A DNA stretch of 64,000 nt, taken from the NCBI RefSeq assembly GCF_015207825.1, contig NZ_JADEWC010000011.1:29592-93591 (forward strand), written 5' to 3'. This DNA is from Cyanobacterium stanieri LEGE 03274 (GTDB lineage: Bacteria > Cyanobacteriota > Cyanobacteriia > Cyanobacteriales > Cyanobacteriaceae). The notes beneath the pieces were generated by a model. The model did no database searches. It saw nothing but the letters and a program-made list of their open reading frames with translations, and was not told the origin of the DNA. The position numbers and the translations under genes were made by a program. Below are positions 9,490 to 18,506 of the stretch, piece after piece; position 1 is the first letter of the stretch; each line of letters opens with the position of its first letter.

Positions 9490-9542
9490 TCGGGTTTATC
9501 CTCTATCTAGGCGATTAAAATTTCTCTGTCAGAAACACCCGA
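9490..9542 (-). promoter_or_regulatory. Possible structured leader of rpsB mRNA
   Basis: On the minus strand the arm TCGGGTGTTT (9542-9533) can pair, with a bulge, to AAACCCGA (around 9497-9490) immediately before the AAAGGAG ribosome-binding site. S2 represses its own translation through the mRNA leader in E. coli. Whether this hairpin does anything similar is inference; the loop is long (about 35 nt). Confidence 0.3.
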
Positions 9543-9704
9543 CATCCTAGATATGTGAATTTTGCAACTTTTCTAGTTTAACTTAATTATGATTTTTTTT
9601 CTATTATCTTGAATGGTGAAAATCTTGTTTTGTGATTTTGGTATTTTGATAATTAATTTTGCGATAATATCTTAAGGTTTGTTGATTTTTGCTGTGAAAA
9701 TTTG

Positions 9705-10421
9705 ATGAAAACTTTTTCTGTTTTTGATTTGCCTATTCATTTGAGTGATGATTATCTGGGGTGGCTGTGCGATCGCATTTATAACCATATGGGAACCCAT
9801 GTTATCACCATGAATTCGGAAATGGCGATGATGGCGCAAAAGAATAAAGCCCTCAAAGAATATATCCAGAAAGCTGATTTGGTGGTGCCTGACGGCTCGG
9901 GAGTAGTAATTTATCTCAAGCAAAGGGGACAATCACAAAAAAGAGTGGCGGGAATCGAGTTAGCAGAATCTTTAGTTAAAACATTGGGACAACGGGGGGA
10001 AAATTATCCCATTTGTTTTTACGGTGCTTCCCCTGGGGTAACGGATCGAGCCGCTACAAAATTTCGCTCCACCATACCTAATATCAATATTATCAACAAC
10101 CACGGTTTTTTAACAGAACCCGATTTATCAGCATGGTACGAAACAATTAAACAAGTCCAACCTAAACTAATTTTAGTAGGTTTAGGAGTGCCACGCCAAG
10201 AAGAATGGATAGCTAAACACCGTCACCTTGCCCCCCATGCTGTTTGGATTGGGGTAGGAGGTAGTTTCGACATTTGGGGTGGGGTTAAACAAAGAGCTCC
10301 AAAATTCTTTTGCGATAACAATTTAGAGTGGTTATATCGTCTTTATCAAGAGCCTTGGCGCTGGAAAAGAATGATGGTTTTACCGCAATTTTTTCTTAAA
10401 TCACTACTCTATCGAGGGTGA
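9705..10421 (+). CDS. WecG/TagA/CpsF family glycosyltransferase
   Basis: The protein is 238 residues from ATG 9705 (MKTFSVFDLPIHLSDDY); an in-frame TTG lies one codon upstream. Family motifs are visible: THVITMNSEMAMMAQKN (the Asn/Ser region binding the acceptor), ADLVVPDGSGVVI with the conserved Asp, RVAGIELAESL, FYGASPGV, and LGVPRQEEWIAKHR followed by GVGGSFDIWGG. These enzymes transfer ManNAcA or ManNAc from the UDP-sugar to a lipid-linked acceptor in exopolysaccharide or wall polymer synthesis at the membrane surface. No other polysaccharide genes are adjacent, so the specific polymer is unknown. Confidence 0.92.
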   Translation: MKTFSVFDLPIHLSDDYLGWLCDRIYNHMGTHVITMNSEMAMMAQKNKALKEYIQKADLVVPDGSGVVIYLKQRGQSQKRVAGIELAESLVKTLGQRGENYPICFYGASPGVTDRAATKFRSTIPNINIINNHGFLTEPDLSAWYETIKQVQPKLILVGLGVPRQEEWIAKHRHLAPHAVWIGVGGSFDIWGGVKQRAPKFFCDNNLEWLYRLYQEPWRWKRMMVLPQFFLKSLLYRG

Positions 10422-10425
10422 ATTT

Positions 10426-10454
10426 TTGGCACAGAAGATAATTTACGGTACAAT
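10426..10454 (+). promoter_or_regulatory. Promoter of tRNA-Arg
   Basis: TTGGCA (10426-10431) and TACAAT (10449-10454) are separated by exactly 17 bp, a near-consensus primary sigma factor promoter. The -10 box ends 13 bp before the tRNA. Confidence 0.6.
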
Positions 10455-10467
10455 ATAACTTTAGATT

Positions 10468-10541
10468 GGGGCTGTAGCTCAGTAGGATAGAGCAAGTGCC
10501 TCCTAAGCACTGGGCCGGTGGTTCGATTCCGCCCAGTCCCG
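10468..10541 (+). tRNA. tRNA-Arg (anticodon CCU)
   Basis: The acceptor arms GGGGCTG (10468-10474) and CAGTCCC pair over seven positions with one G-U. The D stem GCTC/GAGC, the anticodon stem AGTGC/GCACT with loop CTCCTAA (anticodon CCT, reading AGG), and the T arm with TTCGATT loop are all present. The discriminator base is G and CCA is not encoded (GTTT follows). It lies just downstream of the glycosyltransferase gene on the same strand, with its own promoter and terminator-like hairpin. Confidence 0.95.
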
Positions 10542-10563
10542 TTTTGATAATCGTCCATGAAAA

Positions 10564-10590
10564 AAACCCGATGGATAGTCGGGTTTAGCT
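10564..10590. terminator. Rho-independent terminator-like hairpin after tRNA-Arg
   Basis: AAACCCGA (10564-10571) and TCGGGTTT (10579-10586) form a perfect 8-bp stem with a 7-nt loop. It is flanked by A-rich DNA on the left and a weak T-run (TAGCTTT) on the right, and could end transcription from both sides: the tRNA on plus and possibly readthrough on minus. Confidence 0.65.
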
Positions 10591-10634
10591 TTCTAATCAT
10601 CATGAAATATTTACAAACTTACTCTTGAGGGAGA

Positions 10635-11015
10635 CTAAATATGGTTAATATCACAAGTGAGGGGGCAAGAAGCATATAAGGGTAGTATTTGCTGTTTTGC
10701 TTCGTGATCATGTAACCAACCAAGCCATTTTACATCATGGGGATCAATTCCTTTTAAGGTTAAGAGTAAGGAACTAACTAAAATCGCTACCGCCGTAGAG
10801 CCTAATATACTGCCTGATACCACTAGAATGGCGCTCGCTGGTAAAATTGACTGTAGGATGATCGCTCCTAATACTCCCAAGGTCATTAAAATTACTACCA
10901 CGGGAAATCCTACCACTAAAAAACATACTGTAAGGGTTAATGTCCATAGTAGGAAGTTTTTGGCGATCGCCACTAAGTAGTTACCCTGCCAACCGTCTCG
11001 ATGGGATATTTGCAT
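10635..11015 (-). CDS. Small hydrophobic membrane protein, unknown function
   Basis: The 126-residue protein has a soluble N-terminus (MQISHRDGWQGNYLVAIAKN). Three to four hydrophobic segments cover roughly residues 20-90 (LLWTLTLTVCFLVVGFPVVVILMTLGVLGAIIL and SAILVVSGSILGSTAVAILVSSLLLTL). A hydrophilic tail carries HDVKWLGWLHDHEAKQQ. It should be an inner- or thylakoid-membrane protein. I do not recognise a characterised family; it resembles uncharacterised cyanobacterial membrane proteins. A ribosome-binding site GGAGT lies just upstream of the ATG on the minus strand. Its neighbours give no functional hint. Confidence 0.72.
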   Translation of the reverse strand: MQISHRDGWQGNYLVAIAKNFLLWTLTLTVCFLVVGFPVVVILMTLGVLGAIILQSILPASAILVVSGSILGSTAVAILVSSLLLTLKGIDPHDVKWLGWLHDHEAKQQILPLYASCPLTCDINHI

Positions 11016-11320
11016 TATATGGTACTCCTTCTATTTATTAAAGACAACAAAGATTTTATCTAAATCTATTTCCCTCCCTAGTCACGAAGATTTGGAAGCA
11101 ATAGATATTTTTTCTATATTGTTAGTATAAGATAACTAAAATGGAAATGAAGGTTTTTGCAATATTTCGTTACAACTTTTCTTGAAAACTATGCTATATG
11201 AATTGATTATTGCTTTATCCTGATTGATTTCTAAGGTCTTTTTTTATCTAATGATTATTTTCGTTACATTTTTTAATATTTCACTTATTTTCTCTCAGTT
11301 TTGAATCAAACAAGTGACTG
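11016..11320. other. Intergenic region, no gene recognised
   Basis: About 305 bp of AT-rich DNA upstream of the membrane-protein gene and downstream of the PEP-CTERM-like gene. I see no conserved ORF, hairpin with T-run, or RNA motif. Confidence 0.5.
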
Positions 11321-12133
11321 TTAGCCCTTTTGAACGGCATTTAAACTACGTTTAGCCCATATTTTCCATGTACTAACTAAACCAAATAGTAAAAAACAGG
11401 AAGTAACGAGATTCGGTTCAGGAATTTCTTTGGGCTCGTCATCTTTCTGACTTACTCCACCGTAAAGGATAAAATTAGATAAAGCATTTCCCTTGGTTAT
11501 AGACTTGTTGGGAGAATTAGATATATCAAGCTCATTGATGGGGGTTGTTGTCCAAATCACAGACTGAAAAGGATTTAGAGCAACGGCTGCTCTTAAACAT
11601 TGAGAAGTATAAAAATTTGTGGCATCACTACAAGCCCCCCCTATATTCCTTTGAGTTGTTTCCACTTGCCATAACAAAGTAAACTGATTTCCCCCTTTAG
11701 CCGCCCAATATTTAATTTCTAAATCATCTCCTTGATAGGTAAAATTTCCATTACTACTATCCTCATCATTACCAACAATATTTTTACCACGTTTATTGAT
11801 GTTACCTTCTATAGTACTACCTCTAATTAAAAAATCATTTTCGAGATCGACAAGGGAAGATAAATCATTGTTTTCTAAAGTCCAATTATTATTTATATTA
11901 GTAACATTGCCATCAGCTTTAATGATTAAAGGAGCAATTTCTTCCACAGGATTAAGCTGTTGTCCAACATCGCATAAAAATGTACCGCAGGTATTTTTCC
12001 CTGGGAAAAAATGTCCAATTGTTACTAAGGAAGCGGCGGAAACAGGTTTAGAAAAAACCCCCACGGTAATCAATAATCCTAGGGGAAAAATCAGGGGTAA
12101 GAAATTATTTAACGGTGAACAATATTTTTTCAT
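11321..12133 (-). CDS. Exported protein with PEP-CTERM-like sorting tail
   Basis: I place the start at the ATG at 12133 (MKKYCSPLNNFLPLIFPLG), which gives 270 residues and a clean signal peptide ending KPVSA/AS. The longer frame to 12205 needs a TTG and puts a hydrophilic segment ahead of the signal. The mature part is Asn/Thr/Ser-rich and beta-like, with Cys at GKNTCGTFLCDVG, IGGACSDA and TSQCLRAA. The C-terminus is IPEPNLVTSCFLLFGLVSTWKIWAKRSLNAVQKG: a PEP-like motif, a hydrophobic helix and a basic tail, the architecture recognised by exosortase. Such proteins are surface-anchored and often tied to exopolysaccharide. It is probably monocistronic. Confidence 0.75.
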   Translation of the reverse strand: MKKYCSPLNNFLPLIFPLGLLITVGVFSKPVSAASLVTIGHFFPGKNTCGTFLCDVGQQLNPVEEIAPLIIKADGNVTNINNNWTLENNDLSSLVDLENDFLIRGSTIEGNINKRGKNIVGNDEDSSNGNFTYQGDDLEIKYWAAKGGNQFTLLWQVETTQRNIGGACSDATNFYTSQCLRAAVALNPFQSVIWTTTPINELDISNSPNKSITKGNALSNFILYGGVSQKDDEPKEIPEPNLVTSCFLLFGLVSTWKIWAKRSLNAVQKG

Positions 12134-12596
12134 AGAATTATTGGAATTATCTGTTGGTAAGAGATAGGGGAAACGACTACGGATATTAATGGGGGTAATC
12201 ACCAATATACTTAAGTATAATTTATTAAGTGTTTAAGTATCCACAAAAAAGAGAATTTATTTATATTTTTTTTAGATTTGGGAATATATATAGCAATTTT
12301 ATTATGTTTCTAGGTGGAGAAAAATAATGATTATTTATAAGTGTTTATACGTGTTTTTTTTGTTGCTATATTGTAATTTTGGTAAATTTTAAATAATTTC
12401 AAGGATATTTTACGGCAGTATTTATTACGTGTTATGACGGGTGACAAAATATTAAAAGTAATGGTTTTTTTACATGGTTTTATGGGCGATGTTTTTATTT
12501 GTTTTTGAGAAAAAGTGTATAATTTGCAATTTGTTTGCTAATCTCTAAAAAATAGTCATATTACACTCATAGCGTACTAACTGAGCAATAATACTC
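12134..12596. other. Intergenic region between divergent genes
   Basis: About 460 bp of very AT-rich DNA between the PEP-CTERM-like gene (minus) and the topoisomerase gene (plus). It should hold both promoters. No conserved ORF or RNA structure was recognised. Confidence 0.5.
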
Positions 12597-15095
12597 ATGG
12601 TTGAACAATTAAACTTACTGAATCAAGGTCAAATTATTTCCACGGCACTACATACAGAAATGGAGCGCTCATATTTGGAATATGCCATGAGTGTGATTGT
12701 GGGAAGGGCTTTGCCTGATGTGCGAGATGGTTTAAAACCTGTGCATCGGCGGATTTTGTATGCGATGTATGAGTTAGGATTAAGCCCCGATCGCCCTTTT
12801 CGTAAGTGTGCAAGGGTTGTGGGGGATGTGTTGGGAAAATATCATCCCCATGGTGATCAGGCGGTGTATGATGCCATGGTACGGTTGGTACAGGACTTTT
12901 CTAGTCGTTATCCCCTCTTGGCAGGTCATGGGAATTTTGGTAGTGTGGATAATGATCCTGCTGCTGCTATGCGTTACACTGAGACGAGGTTGGGGGCGAT
13001 CGCCTTTGAAACCATGCTAGAGGAAGTAAATGAATCTACGGTGGACTTTAGTGCCAATTTTGATAATTCTCAGCAAGAACCCGTTGTTTTACCCGCAAAA
13101 CTGCCCATTTTGCTCCTCAATGGTTGTTCAGGTATCGCCGTGGGCATGGCAACCAATATTCCACCCCATAATCTTAATGAAATTGTAGATGGTTTAATTG
13201 CTTTAATTGATCAACCAGACATCAGCGATGAAAAACTGATGAAATTAATTCCTGGGCCTGATTTTCCCACGGGGGGAGAAATTATTGACGGTAAAGGCAT
13301 CAGAGATGCTTATTTGACAGGTAAAGGTATTATTCCCGTGCGGGGGGTGGCTACCATCGAAGAGTTAAAACCCCAGAAAAAACGCAGTCGCTCCAAAACT
13401 GCCATTATCGTTACTGAGTTACCCTTTCAGGTAAATAAAGCGGGATGGATTGAAAAGGTAGCAGATTTAGTTAATCAGGGCAAGATAAACGACATTGCCG
13501 ATATACGGGATGAGAGCGATCGCACTGGCATCCGTGTGGTGATAGAATTAAAAAGAGATGGTAACCCTCAACTAATTCTTAATCAACTGTATCGACAAAC
13601 AGCACTGCAAAGTAATTTTGGGGTAATTTTGCTAGGTTTAGTCAATAATAAACCCTGTCAATTATCCTTAAAGGAAGTATTACAAGAATTTTTACAGTTT
13701 AGAGAAGAAACCCTCACCAGGCAATATAACTACGAATTAGAAGATAAACAGGATAAAACCAATCTTTTGGCCGGGTTAATCAAAGCCTTAGATAACTTAG
13801 ATACCGTCATTGATATTTTACGTCATGCCCCCGATGGCACTACCGCCAAAACTACCCTTAAATCTGCCCTTGAGATTAACGAAGCCCAAGCAAATTCAAT
13901 TCTTGCCATGCCCCTGCGTCGTCTTACAGGGTTAGAAAGACAGAAAATTGAGCAGGAATATGACGATTTGGAAACTCGTATTAATCAACTAAAAGAATTA
14001 TTGGATGATAAAAAAGAATTTTTAAAAGCTCTTAAAAAAGAATTACGTAGCTATAAACGCAAATTTGGTGATAACCGTCGTACTAAGATTATTACCGTAA
14101 CTAACACTCCCCCTAGTGCCAAAACATCTAGTAAAAAAACTAAATCTCAAAGCCCCACCCTTCCTTTGATTACCAGTCAAGAATTAACCGATGATGCCAT
14201 GGTGCAAATTAGTGCTAAGGGGAAAATTTATTGGCAGCCCCAAAGTGCGATCGCATCTCAACCCATGATTAAGCAAAACACTGATTTAATCATCCATCAA
14301 CAACGAATTAAAGACAAACAAGAAATTATCGTTATCCTTGACAGTGGAAAAGCCTATCCCCTCAGTGTGGATGATATACCCCGCCACCCCACCAAACAAA
14401 TCATCAAAAGATTAATCTCCTATAGTGCCACTAAAGACAATCATCAACCCATCAACTACATCACGATTCATCCCGAAAATAAACATCATAGTCTTGTGTT
14501 ATTAACCACAGGAGGATTTATTAAACGCATTGCCATAGATGAATTAGATAATATCGGTAATCGAGGATTTACCCTCATTAAGCTAAAACCAAAAGATAGC
14601 CTTTATTCTTTATTCATCGCCCAACAGGGGCAAGAATTAGTTACCGCCACCAGTGGAGGGCGTTTATTGCGTCACACCATCAATGATGAAAATATGTCTA
14701 TCATGGGTAAATCTGCACAGGGTAATATGGCAGTAAAATTGAGATTGGGGGAAAAAATTATCGGTTCAACGGTGGTTGATAAAAGTGAGAATGTATTATT
14801 AATTTCTGAGATGGGTTATGGCAAAGTAGTGCCTGTCAATAATTTACGTCCCCTCGGCACTGGTAAAGGGGGAGGTTTAGGAAGTCAAAGTTTCCGTTTT
14901 AAGCAAAAAGAAGATAATTTGCTTACTATGTTAGTGCCTAATGATCATAAAACTGTCATTGTTACCACTGATTCAGAGCAACGATTCATAGTTGATGTTA
15001 ATAAATTATTTAATAATGATGGTGAAAAGACGATGGTTAAATTAGCTAATCAGGAAAAAATTACCTTTGCTCTCAACTGGTGGGGAAAGAGTTAG
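12597..15095 (+). CDS. gyrA: DNA gyrase/topoisomerase IV subunit A
   Basis: The 832-residue type IIA topoisomerase A subunit has [36 protein letters not shown], the [20 protein letters not shown] active-site region, and the catalytic tyrosine Y127 in [10 protein letters not shown]. The breakage-reunion and coiled-coil parts run to about residue 500. A Lys/Ser-rich linker ([14 protein letters not shown]) leads to the C-terminal beta-pinwheel. I do not find a canonical QRRGGKG-type GyrA box in the first blade; the nearest is GTGKGGGLG late in the domain. That leaves open whether it is the supercoiling gyrase subunit or the second, ParC-like A subunit that cyanobacteria often carry. The partner B subunit is not nearby. 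Confidence 0.9.
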   Translation: MVEQLNLLNQGQIISTALHTEMERSYLEYAMSVIVGRALPDVRDGLKPVHRRILYAMYELGLSPDRPFRKCARVVGDVLGKYHPHGDQAVYDAMVRLVQDFSSRYPLLAGHGNFGSVDNDPAAAMRYTETRLGAIAFETMLEEVNESTVDFSANFDNSQQEPVVLPAKLPILLLNGCSGIAVGMATNIPPHNLNEIVDGLIALIDQPDISDEKLMKLIPGPDFPTGGEIIDGKGIRDAYLTGKGIIPVRGVATIEELKPQKKRSRSKTAIIVTELPFQVNKAGWIEKVADLVNQGKINDIADIRDESDRTGIRVVIELKRDGNPQLILNQLYRQTALQSNFGVILLGLVNNKPCQLSLKEVLQEFLQFREETLTRQYNYELEDKQDKTNLLAGLIKALDNLDTVIDILRHAPDGTTAKTTLKSALEINEAQANSILAMPLRRLTGLERQKIEQEYDDLETRINQLKELLDDKKEFLKALKKELRSYKRKFGDNRRTKIITVTNTPPSAKTSSKKTKSQSPTLPLITSQELTDDAMVQISAKGKIYWQPQSAIASQPMIKQNTDLIIHQQRIKDKQEIIVILDSGKAYPLSVDDIPRHPTKQIIKRLISYSATKDNHQPINYITIHPENKHHSLVLLTTGGFIKRIAIDELDNIGNRGFTLIKLKPKDSLYSLFIAQQGQELVTATSGGRLLRHTINDENMSIMGKSAQGNMAVKLRLGEKIIGSTVVDKSENVLLISEMGYGKVVPVNNLRPLGTGKGGGLGSQSFRFKQKEDNLLTMLVPNDHKTVIVTTDSEQRFIVDVNKLFNNDGEKTMVKLANQEKITFALNWWGKS

Positions 15096-15131
15096 CTAGA
15101 GTTTAAAATATATAACTAAGGTGCGCTGTAT

Positions 15132-15290
15132 GTTCCGAGAATTCGTTATCAATAGTTCGTTATCAATAGATTGTATCCTAGTAGTTGCCCCACCGTGTAA
15201 TTAATTACACGGCTAACGGTAGTTCGTTCAATAAGTTAAACTCAGATATTGATATTGCTAATTTGTAAGTGATCAAGGAGACTTGATATT
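15132..15290 (+). repeat. Dispersed intergenic repeat, copy A (with palindromic core)
   Basis: A ~155-bp element fills the gap between gyrA and fumC. Its core is a perfect 20-bp palindrome at 15193-15212 (CCGTGTAATT and its complement), followed by GGCTAACGGT, TTCGTTCAATAA and TTTGTAAGTGATCAAG. It matches copy B at 22504-22640 over nearly its whole length. The element runs up to the fumC stop codon. Confidence 0.8.
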
Positions 15291-16695
15291 ACTGATGAGG
15301 ATAGGCCATTTTGGTTAAATCAACGCACTTATCAAATTCCTGCGCACTCAAGTAACCTAGTTTTAAAGTAGCTTCCTTGAGGGTTAAATTATCATGGTGG
15401 GCAAGGTGAGCAATTTCTGAGGCTTTGTCGTAACCGATTACAGGGCTAAGGGAAGTTACTAACATCAAAGATTGATTAACTAATTCATTGATCCTTTCTC
15501 GATTGGGTTGCATATCCTTAATGGTAAAATCGGTAAAGTTGTTACAGCTGTCAGATAAAATTTTGATGGATTGAATGATGTTATAAATCATCATCGGTTT
15601 ATATACATTCATATCGAGATAACCACTAGCCCCCGCAAAACTCACGGCGGTATCATAACCCATCACTTGCACTGCCACCATCGCCAAAGCCTCGCATTGG
15701 GTGGGGTTTACCTTACCTGGCATAATAGATGAACCTGGTTCGTTGGCGGGTAATTCTAACTCGTTTAACCCTGCTCTTGGCCCACAAGCAAGAAGCCGTA
15801 TATCGTTGGCTATTTTGTAGAGGGAACAAGCAAGGGTTTTGAGGATACTACTTAACATTACCATGGCATCGTGAGAACCCATCACGGTAAATTTGTTGGG
15901 GGCGGTGATGAAGGGTAATCCTGTTTGTTGGGCGATATGGTGGGCGGATTTTTCAGCGAAGCCTTTGGGGGCGTTGATTCCTGTGCCTAGGGCGGTGCCT
16001 CCGAGGGCTATTTGATAGATTTCGGGTAGGATGTTGTTAAGGCGTTGTAGGTTATCATCAAGCATTCCTACATATCCTGAAAATTCTTGTCCTAGGCTTA
16101 GGGGTACGGCATCTTGGAGGTGGGTTCTACCGATTTTGATAATATCTTGCCATGCTTGGGCTTTTTGGTGTAGGGCATCCCTTAGTTTGGTTACTTTGGG
16201 GATTAAACGGCTATTAAGGGCGATCGCACTGGCGATGTGCATAGCAGTGGGAAAGGTATCATTGGAAGATTGAGACATATTGACATCATCATTGGGATGG
16301 ATAGGATTTTTTGAACCCAATTCACCGCCTACCATCTGAATAGCACGGTTAGCGATAACTTCATTGACATTCATATTCGATTGAGTGCCACTGCCCGTCA
16401 TCCATACATACAAAGGAAAATGATCATCCCATTTCCTTGCCAAAATTTCCTCACAGGCAAGGGAGATTAAATCCGCCTTTTTTTTGTCCAAACAACCCAA
16501 ATCACAGTTAGCCAAAGCAGAGGCTTTTTTGAGGATGGCAAAAGCCCGAATTACTTCCATGGGCATCATATCCTCCCCGATAGAAAAATGGTGTAACGAG
16601 CGTTGGGTTTGAGCGCCCCAGAGGCGATCGCCCTTCACCTGTACTTCACCCATACTGTCTTTTTCAATGCGAATATTATTACTTGCCTCTGCCAT
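15289..16695 (-). CDS. fumC: Class II fumarate hydratase
   Basis: The 468-residue protein contains the fumarase/aspartase signature [16 protein letters not shown] near residue 318. It also has [40 protein letters not shown] and [20 protein letters not shown], the three conserved regions forming the tetramer active site. It interconverts fumarate and malate in the cytoplasm. Length is normal for FumC. It appears monocistronic; the gene's 3' end abuts dispersed repeat copy A and its 5' side is followed by short AATTGATAATT-type repeats. Confidence 0.97.
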   Translation of the reverse strand: MAEASNNIRIEKDSMGEVQVKGDRLWGAQTQRSLHHFSIGEDMMPMEVIRAFAILKKASALANCDLGCLDKKKADLISLACEEILARKWDDHFPLYVWMTGSGTQSNMNVNEVIANRAIQMVGGELGSKNPIHPNDDVNMSQSSNDTFPTAMHIASAIALNSRLIPKVTKLRDALHQKAQAWQDIIKIGRTHLQDAVPLSLGQEFSGYVGMLDDNLQRLNNILPEIYQIALGGTALGTGINAPKGFAEKSAHHIAQQTGLPFITAPNKFTVMGSHDAMVMLSSILKTLACSLYKIANDIRLLACGPRAGLNELELPANEPGSSIMPGKVNPTQCEALAMVAVQVMGYDTAVSFAGASGYLDMNVYKPMMIYNIIQSIKILSDSCNNFTDFTIKDMQPNRERINELVNQSLMLVTSLSPVIGYDKASEIAHLAHHDNLTLKEATLKLGYLSAQEFDKCVDLTKMAYPHQ

Positions 16696-16800
16696 CGTTT
16701 TTTAATTGATAATTGATAATTGAAAATGGATAATTGATAATTAAAAATCCTAGTCCCCTCTTTATTAGGGGCAGGGGTAATTCAAAATAGGAAGATAAAA

Positions 16801-16833
16801 AACCATTGCCTATTGCCCATTGCCTATTCCCTG
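16801..16833. repeat. Heptamer (STRR-type) tandem repeat
   Basis: Degenerate units TTGCCTA, TTGCCCA, TTGCCTA, TTCCCTG are arrayed at a seven-base period and overlap the 3' end of the 50-residue ORF. The nearby stretch 16703-16745 is a related AATTGATAATT run. Confidence 0.6.
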
Positions 16834-16962
16834 CTTTAACCAAGAAGATAAAGGCTCATCATGAATATCTAACCGTAAAACTCCAGCCACAAAACCCCCC
16901 ACAAAAGCCACAGGTTGCTTAGAGGCTTCCTCACAAACAAAAAATAACTCTTGCAAAAACAT
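16810..16962 (-). CDS. Small conserved-looking protein of 50 residues
   Basis: An ORF from ATG 16962 to TAG 16810 encodes MFLQELFFVCEEASKQPVAF, then VGGFVAGVLRLDIHDEPLSSWLKQGIGNGQ. The pattern of an N-terminal helix, a Gly-rich hydrophobic patch (VGGFVAGVLRL) and DEPLSSWL recalls small cyanobacterial proteins of about 50-60 residues, which supports a real gene; this is from memory. The last residues (GNGQ) and the stop are read from a heptamer repeat (16801-16833), so the C-terminus may have been altered by repeat insertion. It is divergent from glcF, whose start is 69 bp away. Function unknown. Confidence 0.55.
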   Translation of the reverse strand: MFLQELFFVCEEASKQPVAFVGGFVAGVLRLDIHDEPLSSWLKQGIGNGQ

Positions 16963-17030
16963 AATACACCCTAAAAAAATACAAACATGACTCGATATAA
17001 TTAATTAAAACATATTCCCAGTCAACCACT

Positions 17031-18395
17031 GTGAAAAAATCATCCATGAATGTAAGCAACCCCTCACAAATTCCCGTCACCAACGACAAAAACTTGAAAG
17101 GATTTGACTACAAAAACCCCCCCTCCCAAGAATTAATCGATCAATGCGTCCATTGTGGCTTCTGTCTTTCCACCTGCCCTAGTTATCGCATCATCGGTAA
17201 AGAAATGGACTCCCCGAGGGGAAGAATCTACCTCATGGATGCCATCAATAAAGGAGAGGCTAGTTTAAATCAAGCTACCGCCCAACACTTCGACAGTTGC
17301 TTAGGTTGCCTTGCCTGTGTAAGTACCTGTCCATCAGGGGTACAATACGACCAACTTATTGCCAAAACTCGCCCCCAAGTGGAAAGAAATCAACCCCGTA
17401 ACCCATGGGAAAAATTTCTGCGTTTCATCATTTTTAATCTTTTCCCCTATCCCAAAAGACTAGGCTTTTTCCTACCTCTGTTGTGGCTTTACCAAGTATC
17501 AGGATTACAAACCCTCGTGAGAAAAATTAAACTCCTCAAACCCTTTCCCCGCATGGAGGCGATGGAATCTATTTTGCCAAAAATTAGCCTTAAAACCATT
17601 AACAAAAAATATCCTTATACTATCCCCAGTCAAACAGATAAAAAATATCGAGTAGGAGTTATTTTAGGCTGTGTGCAAAGACTCTTTTTTGATTCCGTCA
17701 ATGAAGCCACCGTCAGGGTGTTAACCGCCAATGGCTGTGAAGTTGTGATACCCCCTTCCCAGGGTTGTTGCTCTGCGCTCCCAGCGCACCAGGGCCAAGA
17801 AAATCAAGCCCAAGCCTTAGCCCGTCAGATGATTGATAGTTTTGCCGATACCGATGTGGATTACATTATCATCAACGCTGCAGGTTGTGGACACACCCTC
17901 AAGGAATATGCCCACATTTTAGCCGATGATCCTGAATATTTACCTAAAGCCCAAAAGTTTGTCAGTAAGGTTCGTGATGTGCAAGAGTTCCTTGCAGAAA
18001 TTGATTTCACAGCCCCTCTGAGTGCTATTACGGAGGATAAATTTACCCTTGTATATCAGGATGCCTGTCACCTGCTCCATGGTCAAAAAATCAGTTTACA
18101 GCCCCGTAAATTACTTAACATGATTCCCAATATTGAATTAAAAGAACCCCTCGACGCTGCCTTATGTTGTGGTAGTGCGGGAGTTTATAATATGTTACAA
18201 CCTGAAGTTGCTGACGAATTAGGCGAACAAAAAGTGCGTAATTTACTCAATACGGGGGCAAGGGCGATCGCCTCTCCTAACCCCGGTTGTGCGTTACAAA
18301 TTACTAAACATTTAGCAAAACAAGGGCATAATATTTCTGTTTTTCATCCCATGGAATTGTTAGATAAATCTATTCGGGGAGAGAAAGTGATGTAA
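17031..18395 (+). CDS. glcF: Glycolate oxidase/dehydrogenase iron-sulfur subunit
   Basis: The 454-residue protein has two 4Fe-4S ferredoxin motifs, C39-C42-C45-C49 (CVHCGFCLSTCP) and C90-C93-C96-C100 (CLGCLACVSTCP). Two CCG domains follow, with the paired cysteines GCCSALPAHQG and ALCCGSAGVYNM. This is the architecture of GlcF, which passes electrons from glycolate oxidation by the GlcD flavoprotein to the membrane quinone pool in photorespiratory glycolate metabolism. A hydrophobic stretch near residues 130-160 (FIIFNLFPYPKRLGFFLPLLWLY) could be a membrane contact. GlcD is not adjacent, a common situation in cyanobacteria. Confidence 0.92.
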   Translation: MKKSSMNVSNPSQIPVTNDKNLKGFDYKNPPSQELIDQCVHCGFCLSTCPSYRIIGKEMDSPRGRIYLMDAINKGEASLNQATAQHFDSCLGCLACVSTCPSGVQYDQLIAKTRPQVERNQPRNPWEKFLRFIIFNLFPYPKRLGFFLPLLWLYQVSGLQTLVRKIKLLKPFPRMEAMESILPKISLKTINKKYPYTIPSQTDKKYRVGVILGCVQRLFFDSVNEATVRVLTANGCEVVIPPSQGCCSALPAHQGQENQAQALARQMIDSFADTDVDYIIINAAGCGHTLKEYAHILADDPEYLPKAQKFVSKVRDVQEFLAEIDFTAPLSAITEDKFTLVYQDACHLLHGQKISLQPRKLLNMIPNIELKEPLDAALCCGSAGVYNMLQPEVADELGEQKVRNLLNTGARAIASPNPGCALQITKHLAKQGHNISVFHPMELLDKSIRGEKVM

Positions 18396-18506
18396 TGATC
18401 AGCATTAGGGGTTATAAAATTTTTGGCAGTGCTTAATTAGGGGATGAAATGTATTTGAATTATTCAAACAACTTAGTATTTCAAATATTATCCCCATTGC
18501 CCGTTA

